From positions 1 to 6,480 of the forward strand of contig JASHSW010000221.1 of NCBI GenBank assembly GCA_030038595.1: 6,480 nucleotides of DNA. Direction: 5' to 3'. The notes below the pieces were generated by a model. That model ran no database searches. It had not been told where the DNA came from and saw only the letters and a list, made by a program, of their open reading frames with translations. Shown here piece by piece: positions 1 through 6,480 of the stretch (positions are counted from its first letter, which is position 1; each line of letters starts with the position of its first letter). This stretch comes from Methylovirgula sp. Its GTDB lineage: Bacteria; Pseudomonadota; Alphaproteobacteria; Rhizobiales; Beijerinckiaceae. A program made the translations under genes and the position numbers.

Positions 1-2
1 AG

Positions 3-164
3 TCGCGAGAGGAATGCGTGATAAAAACCGGCGCACTCATGTCCGTCCTCAACGCCGCGTCGCTTGATCTTAGCGCGTTGAAACGCTTGCCCGATCGCGT
101 CGATGCTATCGTTATAGTCGGTGCAGCGCAACGCCGGTTTTCTCGTGTGCACGGAACTGCGTGA
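3..164 (+). CDS. possible 3' end of an unidentified protein gene (partial)
   Basis: A plus-strand frame is open from the left edge and stops with TGA at 162-164. It gives about 53 residues, with hydrophobic and charged residues alternating in a protein-like way (for example DLSALKRLPDRVDAIVIVGA). I do not recognise the family. Two things favour it being a gene end: the frame has no stop up to the window edge, and a GC-rich hairpin follows 5 bp after the stop. Against it, the stretch is short, and in GC-rich DNA open frames of this length arise by chance. Alternative starts inside the window exist at GTG 18, preceded by a GAGAGGA ribosome-binding-like stretch, and at ATG 39; either would make a small protein of about 42-48 residues instead of a gene end. 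If real, it is convergent with the SLOG gene. Confidence 0.25.
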   Translation, partial: SREECVIKTGALMSVLNAASLDLSALKRLPDRVDAIVIVGAAQRRFSRVHGTA

Positions 165-168
165 GAGG

Positions 169-185
169 CCGGGCGCCAGCGCCGG
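169..185. terminator. GC-rich hairpin between convergent gene ends, candidate terminator
   Basis: The 17 bases can fold into a stem of about six G-C pairs with one bulged base and a four-base loop. It lies 10 bp beyond the stop of the minus-strand SLOG gene and 5 bp beyond the stop of the possible plus-strand partial frame, where a shared terminator would be expected. No T-run follows on either side, so it is not a canonical intrinsic terminator, and GC-rich DNA forms such stems easily. Confidence 0.25.
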
Positions 186-194
186 ATGCTCGCC

Positions 195-2003
195 TTAAGT
201 TGCGGCTAGCGAGCGGCTTTCGACCGCGACCCGCCAGGCGGCGAGATCCGAAAGCATCGCGGCGGCCGCCTGGCCGGCCCTAGCGCGGAGGACCAAAAGG
301 TCGCCAGGATCCTTTTCCAAGAGTTCCCGAAGCGAAAAAAGCGCCTCACCGGTGCGGTTTGAGCGGCGCACAATATCCTCGAAGTCCCCGAACAGCCGGA
401 TTCCATAGAACGCCGCCGCCGCCGCGGGAAGAAAGACTGCCAGCCCGAGACTGTACGGTTTTGCGGCCATTTCGTTCCAGCCGGTCCAGGAGATCCAGGA
501 GAGTTTCCAATGCCCTACGAGAAAAAGAACGGAATTCAGGATCGTCAGCAGCAAACATGCCTTGCTCGACCAGTCCAGCAGGCGATCGACTGTTTCGCAA
601 AACACGACATTTTTACAATGATAGCGCCATTGATCCTCAACGAGCGCTGCGAGGGCGGCGCGGGCATCGGGTAGAACAGCGCCGAGGTCGGCCGAAAACA
701 GCGGTTGCGCCCGGGTAACGGCGCGCGCGTACCATCCAGGCCACGAGCGCTGCGCGGAGGTGAGGTTGCGCGGCCAGGCGCCCAGCATCCAGAATATCCA
801 GGCGATCCGCAGCCGCTCGGCGAGCTCTCGTGCCTCCAGCCAGCGGTGATGCCATTGCCGCCTGACTGCCAAGTAAGCGACCACGCCGACCGCAGTCACG
901 AACCCCAATTCGAGCAACACAAACCAGGGATGCCAATCCAGGCGCTTCATGGCCGTCGAAGCGGGCCCGGACAAGGCGGCTCGATAATCTTGGACGATGG
1001 CGACGGCGATACACCCGGCTGCGACCGCGCCGGCGCCGAAATTGAAAGCGAATGCGCGCCGGAACGCACCGGCGTTCTGCTGCGCGATCCGTTCGGCCGC
1101 CGCGAACGCGGCGAAGACATGCGACGTGGCAGTCCGATTGGCAACGGACGCAGCGGGTGGCGCCCAAGCTTTCAAATTCGCCGCAAGTTTTTTCGGTAGT
1201 TCGTCGGTTTTTGCCAATCGCGTCGCGAGAAACGTCTCGAGCCCCGCCCGCTCGAATGCGGAATCGGAGGGCAGAATGATTGCGCGGAGGGTTTCGACGA
1301 GTGCGTGTTTGCTGGGCTCGGCGCTAGGCAGCTCGTCGGCGCGCCGCACCGGCAACGGAAATTGCTCGCCGCCCGATCCGAGCAGGCGCGCCGCGCCATT
1401 CACCGGATCAACGACGACGATCGGCACGCCCTGTCGTGCGGCATCGTCGACGATATCTCCCGTTCCGCCGCGTCCGCGCGCTGGCTTTCCGTCCCAAACG
1501 GAGAGCAGAATGTCTGCCTGCGCAAGCACCGTGAGGCCCACGGTTTCGTAAGCGCGCGTCAAATCCGGCGTTCCGCCCGCGAACGGGGTAGGGAGGATCA
1601 AACAGGCTCTGGCTTCGTCGAGCAGAACCGAGAATTCCCGGCGCGAGTCATCGTCGGCGAACGTCTGCTCGTAAATCGGCCGCGCACAGGGGAGGACGAC
1701 ATCGACGGACATTCCCGCGCTGAGTGCCGACTTTGCGGCGATGCGATCCGCGCCCTCGGCGAGGGACGAGACAAGCGTGATCGCGGCCGGCCCAGGATCG
1801 AACCAATCGTTCGCCTGCGCCCGCAAGTCGGCGATCGCACCTTTGAGCGTCTCGAGGAATTGGTCTATTCCAGCTTTGATTTTGTCCGCGTCAAACTCCG
1901 TCTCCGGTGAGGCGGTATCGGCGGGGTTGCGATCGCGGCGCGAGCGATGGCCGGTGATCCCGATCGTCAAGGCAAGCGACGGTTTGGGAGGATGCTGTTT
2001 CAT
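195..2003 (-). CDS. SLOG-domain protein with C-terminal four-TM SLATT-like membrane module
   Basis: This 602-residue protein has two parts. Residues 11-200 read as a SLOG-type (LOG/DprA/YpsA-like) Rossmann domain: an opening strand with IGITGHR (14-20), a glycine-rich SSLAEGAD turn (79-86), a VVLP strand (102-105), then ADILLSVWDG (163-172) and GGTGD (179-183). SLOG domains typically bind or hydrolyse nucleotide-derived ligands, as in Thoeris ThsA and LOG nucleotidases. Residues 318-337, 360-381, 482-499 and 515-535 are probable transmembrane helices. The flanking motifs AERIAQQ---FRR (303-316), RWLEARELAERLRI (387-400) and DQWRYH (457-462) fit SLATT-type effector modules, so the protein should sit in the inner membrane with the Rossmann domain in the cytoplasm. 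The start ATG at 2001-2003 is chosen because the SLOG strand begins ten residues later. The frame stays open upstream to 2519 but that extension is Arg/Pro-rich and antisense to the next gene. No clear Shine-Dalgarno sequence is seen. It is divergent from the 2208-3764 gene. The SLOG and membrane calls are firm; the ligand and role are inference. Confidence 0.8.
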   Translation of the reverse strand: MKQHPPKPSLALTIGITGHRSRRDRNPADTASPETEFDADKIKAGIDQFLETLKGAIADLRAQANDWFDPGPAAITLVSSLAEGADRIAAKSALSAGMSVDVVLPCARPIYEQTFADDDSRREFSVLLDEARACLILPTPFAGGTPDLTRAYETVGLTVLAQADILLSVWDGKPARGRGGTGDIVDDAARQGVPIVVVDPVNGAARLLGSGGEQFPLPVRRADELPSAEPSKHALVETLRAIILPSDSAFERAGLETFLATRLAKTDELPKKLAANLKAWAPPAASVANRTATSHVFAAFAAAERIAQQNAGAFRRAFAFNFGAGAVAAGCIAVAIVQDYRAALSGPASTAMKRLDWHPWFVLLELGFVTAVGVVAYLAVRRQWHHRWLEARELAERLRIAWIFWMLGAWPRNLTSAQRSWPGWYARAVTRAQPLFSADLGAVLPDARAALAALVEDQWRYHCKNVVFCETVDRLLDWSSKACLLLTILNSVLFLVGHWKLSWISWTGWNEMAAKPYSLGLAVFLPAAAAAFYGIRLFGDFEDIVRRSNRTGEALFSLRELLEKDPGDLLVLRARAGQAAAAMLSDLAAWRVAVESRSLAAT

Positions 2004-2207
2004 GGATCGGCGCCGAGGATAATGAGCTATACCAAGAGTTTCGGAGCCGTCCCAGGTGATATTCGGCGCCTGGCGCGCCCGGTGCCGGTGACGACATGGA
2101 CTTGAAGTATGGTTTGTGCGGCGATCGCCGGAACCCTTTGGTGGGATAACCAGGACCAATATTCGTCCGGGAGCCGGCCATTGCTCGATGATTTTCTTGG
2201 GGTTGTC
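2004..2207. promoter_or_regulatory. divergent intergenic region, presumed to hold both promoters
   Basis: These 204 bp separate the head-to-head starts of the two membrane-protein genes and must carry both promoters if the start choices are right. Small inverted repeats are present: CCAGG/CCTGG around 2053-2078, a GC-rich run about 2070-2090 able to form stems, and GGAC-CAATATTC-GTCC around 2153-2168. AT-rich hexamers such as GATAAT, and TATAGC on the minus strand near 2025-2030, occur without a convincing -35 partner, so I do not name a promoter. The dyad near 2153-2168, about 40 bp before the 2208 start, could be an operator, but it is short. Shared regulation of the divergent genes is plausible and not shown. 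Confidence 0.35.
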
Positions 2208-3764
2208 ATGAGCGACGCAAAACTGACGCCGGCGGCTAAATCGGGCGGCAGTCGGAATCTTTCCCCTGTATTGAACGTCCTGTGGACGGGGGGCGGGGTT
2301 GGTCTCAAGCGGGGGACTGCGGCGCAGGTTTTCAACGCCCTTGTCGAGGCGGCGAACTTGGCTGCGCGCCTGTGGCCGGAATTTTATCAAGGCGACGGCC
2401 TGGCACGGCTCGTTTATCCCGCTGCGGCGCCGCCGTCGCCGGAAATTGCCGAGACCGCCCAAGGTTGCGGGATGGTACTGACTCGCCTCGATATGCCCAT
2501 GGAGCTCGCCAACGAACAATGCGATCTCGTGCTGGCGGATTCGCTGACCGCGAAGGTGTCGCGCGGTCTACCTCTTCTGGCGATCGGGTCGGCTCCACGG
2601 GAGGTGCCGCTGGAGGTCTACGACGGCATGGATGCGCTATTACCGGGGCTATCCGGCGCGCCGGCGCACGCGGCTTCGCCGTCCGAGATTGCACGCATGG
2701 TGTTCTCGCCGCCGCGCGCGCCGGGTGAAAACGAGAAACTGCGCGATTACCAGAACGAAGAGGGGCGCAGGTCGACGCCGCGGTTCGAATATGAAGCGTT
2801 GCTGCGCTGCATCGGCGAAAAACCCGCCTCCGCCGCCCCACCGGACCTGTCTTGGGAAGAGGTGGCGGCTCTGGCGGAAAGGACTGGAGACGCCTGCGCG
2901 GCGACACTCGCGAAATTGCACGCGGAATTCGAACGCGCAGATCGGCAGGCGCTCGCCTACGGCCAACGCTGGCGCAGCAGCTTGGCGTCGCGTTCTTTCA
3001 TGCTTCTTTTGGCGAGCGTCACGTCCGGGCTCGTCGGCACATTGTTTCCCCGGTTCATCTTTGTGACCGTCCCCATTCAGGTGTTCGCGACGGCGTGGAT
3101 GTATATTGACCGGCAGTTTGCCGTGCGCTGGAGATGGCGCGAAAAGTGGCTCGAATACAGGAGCTTGGCGGAACACGCCCGCATCGCGCGCTTCTGTGTT
3201 CTGGCCCGGGCTCCGCTGCCCGGCGCCGTTGGATCGGCGTCCTGGCTCGACTGGCGCTTGCGGCGGATCGTTCACAGCGCCCCGCCGATCGGCCCTTTAG
3301 GCGAGGCGCAGGCTGCCGAGGTCCTCGACCACTTGCGCCGCGTCGAGATTGCCGATCAGATCGCCTACCACCACGCCGCTTTTCGACGGTTTCGCCGTCT
3401 TGATGCGCGCCTCAAACGGGCGGCCGTCGTTGCGCTTTTCTCGACCATGGCGGTCGGTTGCCTCTTCGCGGTGCTTGCGCTCGCCGGACTGCGGGCGCGA
3501 ACGATCCCGCTGACCTCGGCGCTGAGCCTGTGCCTCAGCGCCGCCCCGGGGCTCTATGCGGCGCTGGCGAGCTTGCGCACGCAACTCGACGTCGCCCGGC
3601 AAGCACAGCGTTCGGGTCGGATCGCGGCAGGCTTGCGGCGCCTGCGCCGCGCCCTCGCCGATGCGCAGGCTTCGCCGGCGCTTGTGCGCGCCGCGGCCTT
3701 GCGTGCCGCCGGCATTATGAGTCAGGATGTTGAGGGCTGGGAACGGGTGATGGAAATCGTCTGA
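2208..3764 (+). CDS. four-TM SLATT-like membrane protein with unrecognised N-terminal domain
   Basis: The 518-residue product has a C-terminal membrane module matching that of the divergent SLOG protein. ADRQALAYGQRWRSS (244-258) precedes two helices (about 263-281 and 282-300), then comes KWLEYRSLAEHARIARF (313-329), DQIAYH (383-388), a helix pair at about 405-427 and 433-455, and a C-terminal helix with M-QD--GW (504-511). This order of motifs marks the two proteins as paralogs. Residues 21-140 look alpha/beta: a strand VLNVLWTGGG (21-30), a helix, and ANEQCDLVLADS (101-112), reminiscent of a degenerate Rossmann/SLOG fold, but the GxTGHR, AEGAD and GGT motifs are absent. I therefore leave this domain unnamed. 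ATG 2208 is preferred; an in-frame ATG at 2109 would add 33 residues lying in the intergenic region, and neither start has a strong ribosome site. The patatin gene follows after 18 bp, which suggests one transcript. The membrane role is well supported; the function is unknown. Confidence 0.75.
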   Translation: MSDAKLTPAAKSGGSRNLSPVLNVLWTGGGVGLKRGTAAQVFNALVEAANLAARLWPEFYQGDGLARLVYPAAAPPSPEIAETAQGCGMVLTRLDMPMELANEQCDLVLADSLTAKVSRGLPLLAIGSAPREVPLEVYDGMDALLPGLSGAPAHAASPSEIARMVFSPPRAPGENEKLRDYQNEEGRRSTPRFEYEALLRCIGEKPASAAPPDLSWEEVAALAERTGDACAATLAKLHAEFERADRQALAYGQRWRSSLASRSFMLLLASVTSGLVGTLFPRFIFVTVPIQVFATAWMYIDRQFAVRWRWREKWLEYRSLAEHARIARFCVLARAPLPGAVGSASWLDWRLRRIVHSAPPIGPLGEAQAAEVLDHLRRVEIADQIAYHHAAFRRFRRLDARLKRAAVVALFSTMAVGCLFAVLALAGLRARTIPLTSALSLCLSAAPGLYAALASLRTQLDVARQAQRSGRIAAGLRRLRRALADAQASPALVRAAALRAAGIMSQDVEGWERVMEIV

Positions 3765-3782
3765 CCCTGTGGCGGTGCCTCA

Positions 3783-4982
3783 ATGACGAGCGATGCGCCA
3801 GAGAATTCTGCTGTATCGGCCCGCGACCGCCATCTGTTTGCGCCTGGACCGAAGCGAATTCTTGCGATTGACGGCGGAGGCGTGCGCGGCGTCGTCGCGC
3901 TGGCCTTCTTGGAGCGCATCGAGAGCGCCCTGGCGAGCCGATCCGGCCGACCCGTCCGTTTATGCGATCATTTCGATTTGATTGGCGGCACATCGACGGG
4001 CGCGATCATCGCGGCGGGGCTGGCGCTCGGGTATCGAGCGGCGGAAATCCGCGACTTCTATTTCCAGTTGGCACCGCGCGTCTTCAAGCCGCCGCTGCTG
4101 CGCCTCTCCGGCTGGCAGGCGAAGTTCGATGCGCAAGAACTCGCGCGCCAGCTCGGTACGATTGTGGCTGACCGCAGGCTCGACTCGACGGACCTGCTTT
4201 GCGGACTCGGAATTATGCTGAAACGCATCGATACGGGAAGCGCCTGGATCTTGTTGAACAATCCGCATTCCAAATTTTGGGATACGCCAAGCGACCGCTC
4301 CTTCATCGGCAACCGCCATTATTTGCTCGTCAATGTCGTGCGTGCCAGCACCGCCGCACCAATGTATTTCGATCCGCAAGAGATCGAGATCGTCGAACAC
4401 GAACCGCCCGGCCTGTTCGTCGACGGCGGCCTCACCCCGCATAATAATCCGTCGTTGGCCCTGTTTTTGGCCGCGGTGCTTCCGAACTACGGGATCGCCT
4501 GGCCCGTCGGCCCTGAGAATTTGACGATTGTCTCGGTCGGCGCCGGCACGTTTCGCTATCATCGCAGCTCGCAAGGTTGGCGGCGCTCGGCCTCGGCCGC
4601 GATCGCCTTACGGGCGATGATTCAGCAGATCAACGACAGTCAACAGCTCATTCTGACGCTGATGTCGTGGTTGGGCGAAACTACGACTTCTTGGCCTATC
4701 GATGCCGACATCGGCGATCTTGGCGCGGTTGCGCCGCCGCTCGGCGCCTTATTTCGTTTCTTCCGCTATGACTTGAAGCTCGAAACCGGATGGCTGCGAA
4801 AATCGGCGGCCGCCGATATTTCTGAACAAACGCTGCGGCGGCTCCGCCGATTTGATGATCCCGAAACCATGCCGCTGCTCGAAGATCTCGCCAAACGCGC
4901 CGCCGAAGTTCAGGTTCGTGAAACGGACTGGGGCCTGGCTGGGCAGGCGACGCCTATTGCACCAGTTGGACCTGCGGCGTGA
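3783..4982 (+). CDS. patatin-like phospholipase
   Basis: A 399-residue patatin-family acyl hydrolase with every catalytic block visible. The oxyanion loop is DGGGVRG (30-36), the nucleophile elbow is GTSTG (69-73, Ser71), a conserved ASTAAPMYFDP segment lies at 188-198, and the catalytic aspartate is in DGG (214-216, Asp214), followed by HNNPSLA (220-226). Patatins use a Ser-Asp dyad to cleave acyl chains from phospholipids and related lipids. No signal peptide or transmembrane helix is seen, so the enzyme is probably cytosolic and acts on the inner leaflet of the membrane. The residues after about 265 are a family-variable C-terminal region. The start ATG has only a weak GGCGG 7 bp upstream and follows the preceding stop by 18 bp, consistent with co-transcription with the four-TM gene. 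Patatins serve as CBASS effectors (CapV), but housekeeping and secreted members are also common, so a defence role here rests on context only. The 3' end overlaps the convergent lipoprotein gene. Confidence 0.92.
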   Translation: MTSDAPENSAVSARDRHLFAPGPKRILAIDGGGVRGVVALAFLERIESALASRSGRPVRLCDHFDLIGGTSTGAIIAAGLALGYRAAEIRDFYFQLAPRVFKPPLLRLSGWQAKFDAQELARQLGTIVADRRLDSTDLLCGLGIMLKRIDTGSAWILLNNPHSKFWDTPSDRSFIGNRHYLLVNVVRASTAAPMYFDPQEIEIVEHEPPGLFVDGGLTPHNNPSLALFLAAVLPNYGIAWPVGPENLTIVSVGAGTFRYHRSSQGWRRSASAAIALRAMIQQINDSQQLILTLMSWLGETTTSWPIDADIGDLGAVAPPLGALFRFFRYDLKLETGWLRKSAAADISEQTLRRLRRFDDPETMPLLEDLAKRAAEVQVRETDWGLAGQATPIAPVGPAA

Positions 4983-6114
4983 TCGGAATATCGTGGATCG
5001 AAGTATTGAGCGCCAGGAGCTGCGCGAGAAGGCTGAGAATGAGCTTTGTATTCGTGGCATTTTGGGGCACGCAATAATTCCTGCCTTCATAGCTTACATC
5101 GAGAAAGCAGCCGGTCGCCGCGCCGGTGGTTACGACAAACAGATCGTCGTCCGCGAGCGGCGGGTTGCCGATCGCATCTGGACTGACCAGCTTGATCCGG
5201 CTGTTGCCGGCAACCATGCGGCCCAGAAACTGGAAGATCGCGAAGGTCGAACGCGGCAAGATCTCCAGCTTTACGCGCTCGCCGCGACGATCGATGAAAC
5301 TCACCATGCGCCCGTTGGGCAATTTCACCTTTGATCCGCACATCGGCATGTCGCCGGCGGCCGGTAGGCCCGGTGCCCGATGCGAACGGTCAAAGCAAAG
5401 CCGCCAGGCGGTCTTGGGCTGGCCGGTATCTTCGTCTTTTCCGTTATCCTTAGACTGCTGGTTTTTTCCGGAGGCAGGTTTGCTGCCCGGCACGGGTTCC
5501 GACGAGAGGCCGTATTTCATGGCCAAATCGACATAGAATTGGAATTTCTGGAAATTCGGATCGAGCGGGTCGTTGCGGTACTCGGTGATCTTGCCCGCCT
5601 TGTCTTCGATGATCTTGTCCGTGAAAAGATAGAAGAGAATCTCGGGTGCGATTCCTTGTTCGGTAAAGAAAGCCAGCGTGTCGGGCTCGACGACCGTCAG
5701 CAGCCCGAGATAGAAGTCCTTCGTCTCGGAGGGGGTAACATTGAATGTGGTCGATCCGGTTACTTGCAGGTAGTTCGAAGCAAAGCCGCTTTGCGCCGCG
5801 TTGGCGCCGAAAACCACTTGATGCTGCAAGACTTGCGTTGCAGCGGTTGTGGCGGGCGGCCCGAAGACGACCGAAGGCAGGCCCAGCTGACCGCCGGCCG
5901 AAGCAACGCCGGTCACCTGTCCAAGCTGCAAGAAAGCCAGCGGTTCGGCGCGGCTTGCGCGGATGACGTTGGTGAAAATCATCTCGTCGCGGGCGCGCTC
6001 GGCGGCAATATCGAAGGTCCCCACACGGTTTTCGACGTGATCGTTGTACGCGCAAGCTGCGAGAAATTGGACAAAAAGCAAAATGACCGGCAACCGCGGC
6101 CAACCTACACCCAT
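4954..6114 (-). CDS. putative lipoprotein of unknown function
   Basis: The product has 386 residues and begins with a lipoprotein signal peptide: a short basic N-terminus (Arg7), a hydrophobic stretch LPVILLFVQF, and the lipobox LAAC with the lipidated Cys21. Alanine at +2 gives no inner-membrane retention signal, so the outer membrane is likely by the E. coli rule, which may not hold in alphaproteobacteria. The mature part opens with ARDEMIFTNVIRASRAEPLAF (from residue 41), which resembles an N-I-RA---PL-F block I associate with uncharacterised proteobacterial lipoproteins. A polar, low-complexity linker lies at about 208-236, and four cysteines at 240, 259, 336 and 348 could form disulfides. 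ATG 6112-6114 is chosen because GGGGG at 6121-6125 sits 6 bp before it; the adjacent GTG is too close to that site. A longer frame reaching 6363 is Arg-rich and lacks a signal. The gene is convergent with the patatin gene, overlapping by 29 bp, so it is not in the same operon. No enzymatic motif was recognised. Confidence 0.8.
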   Translation of the reverse strand: MGVGWPRLPVILLFVQFLAACAYNDHVENRVGTFDIAAERARDEMIFTNVIRASRAEPLAFLQLGQVTGVASAGGQLGLPSVVFGPPATTAATQVLQHQVVFGANAAQSGFASNYLQVTGSTTFNVTPSETKDFYLGLLTVVEPDTLAFFTEQGIAPEILFYLFTDKIIEDKAGKITEYRNDPLDPNFQKFQFYVDLAMKYGLSSEPVPGSKPASGKNQQSKDNGKDEDTGQPKTAWRLCFDRSHRAPGLPAAGDMPMCGSKVKLPNGRMVSFIDRRGERVKLEILPRSTFAIFQFLGRMVAGNSRIKLVSPDAIGNPPLADDDLFVVTTGAATGCFLDVSYEGRNYCVPQNATNTKLILSLLAQLLALNTSIHDIPITPQVQLVQ

Positions 6115-6326
6115 CACAAGCCCCCGACGCGGCAAACGCAACGCTTCTCGCGAAGCCGATATACCTCGCAGCCCCGAGCTCAACCTAAGCCGGGAGATCG
6201 AGGTTTGGCAAGCTTCTATGTGTCCGGAAACCGGTAGGTGATAAGCGCGCTGCCGCGCCGCCAAACGATCGCCGCGACGGCGCGCGCAAAGGCCGCCATG
6301 CCCCGATCTGTGCCTGCCCGCGGTCG
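6115..6326. other. gene-free stretch upstream of the lipoprotein gene
   Basis: No convincing gene is seen here on either strand. Open frames exist, but they are rich in Arg, Ala and Pro and look like GC-bias artefacts. The part nearest 6114 must contain the lipoprotein ribosome site and promoter. A CCGG-AAA-CCGG repeat at 6224-6234 looks like the kind of short dyad found near mobile-element ends, but I cannot assign it to an element. Confidence 0.4.
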
Positions 6327-6480
6327 AAAGGAGTTCTCCATAAACCCGAAGCGCCCGGAACAACGACCTCCGCGACGCGCGACAGGCTTCTTACCGCGGT
6401 CGCCGAGGCGCGGGGCTGGATCGAAGCCCTCATCTCAGGCAGGGCGGCATGCAGAGACCGCTAAGCGTGCGTCGGCCAAT
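6327..6480 (+). pseudogene. probable remnant of a serine site-specific recombinase C-terminal region (frameshifted, cut by window end)
   Basis: In the frame whose codons start at multiples of three, the plus strand reads AVAEARGWIEALISGRAA (about 6393-6449) and stops at TAA 6462-6464. This fits a segment commonly found near the C-terminus of large serine recombinases (resolvase/invertase type) of Rhizobiales, where a helix of the kind LL-A-A-AR-W---L--GRA is followed by an (S)-AEIA-RE helix-turn-helix. The continuation is present, but in the next frame: from 6448 it reads HAETAKRASAN to the window edge. One small frameshift near 6447-6451 therefore restores the expected pattern. No catalytic resolvase domain lies upstream within the window, so the piece is truncated at its 5' side as well. 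The left boundary is approximate. The assignment rests on remembered family patterns over about 30 residues; a chance resemblance cannot be excluded. Confidence 0.45.

Noticed and set aside
1305..1910. A 201-residue plus-strand open frame opposite the SLOG domain
   Set aside because: Arg-rich shadow of the minus-strand gene, whose SLOG motifs are clear in this stretch.
2004..2519. The minus-strand SLOG frame stays open 172 codons upstream of the chosen ATG
   Set aside because: The extension is Arg/Pro-rich, has no recognisable domain and is antisense to the start of the 2208-3764 gene; long open frames are expected by chance at this GC content.
195..4982. Standard CBASS or Thoeris operon
   Set aside because: No CD-NTase (SMODS), TIR or SIR2 motif is visible in any frame; only effector-like and SLOG components are present, so neither name is justified.
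6158..6183. Possible promoter for the lipoprotein gene: TTGAGC and TATATC on the minus strand
   Set aside because: The spacer is only 14 bp, shorter than the usual 16-18 bp, and the hexamers match only in part.
5380..6237. A 285-residue plus-strand open frame opposite the lipoprotein gene
   Set aside because: It shows no domain, has a composition typical of an antisense shadow and lies opposite a gene with a clear signal peptide.
6115..6363. Upstream extension of the lipoprotein frame to an ATG at 6363
   Set aside because: It would bury the signal peptide and lipobox about 84 residues inside the protein; a good ribosome site lies directly before the ATG at 6114.

Overview
The window is GC-rich with strongly GC-biased third codon positions. 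The codon bias, together with a right-edge fragment that resembles the C-terminal region of Rhizobiales-type serine recombinases, suggests an alphaproteobacterium, probably of the order Hyphomicrobiales/Rhizobiales. The genus cannot be told from the sequence. No rRNA, tRNA, CRISPR array or complete insertion sequence is visible.

Layout from left to right. (1) 3-164 may be the 3' end of an unidentified plus-strand gene; a GC-rich hairpin at 169-185 separates it from the next gene. (2) 195-2003 on the minus strand encodes a 602-residue protein with an N-terminal SLOG-type Rossmann domain and a C-terminal four-helix membrane module of the SLATT type. (3) 2004-2207 is the divergent intergenic region. 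(4) 2208-3764 on the plus strand encodes a second protein with the same kind of membrane module behind a different, unrecognised N-terminal domain. (5) 3783-4982, 18 bp downstream, encodes an intact patatin-like phospholipase. (6) 4954-6114 on the minus strand encodes a putative lipoprotein of unknown function whose 3' end overlaps the patatin gene by 29 bp. (7) 6115-6480 holds no intact gene; its right end carries what looks like a frameshifted remnant of a site-specific recombinase.

The centre of interest is the set SLOG-4TM / 4TM / patatin. The two membrane proteins share several motifs in the same order (AD/AE-R...R-R, W-LE-R-LAE--RI, DQ--YH, and a C-terminal M--D---W segment), so they are probably ancient paralogs. 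They are encoded head to head, and one of them appears co-transcribed with a phospholipase. SLOG domains in other systems bind or process nucleotide-derived ligands, and SLATT and patatin proteins are established effector types of nucleotide-signal immune systems. A working hypothesis is a membrane-located sensor/effector system for stress or phage response in which the SLOG domain senses a nucleotide ligand and the membrane pair and phospholipase act on the membrane. No cyclic-nucleotide synthase, TIR or NTase gene is visible in the window, so the signal source, if any, is unknown. The functional link is inference; domain calls come from motif recognition by eye, with no database search.
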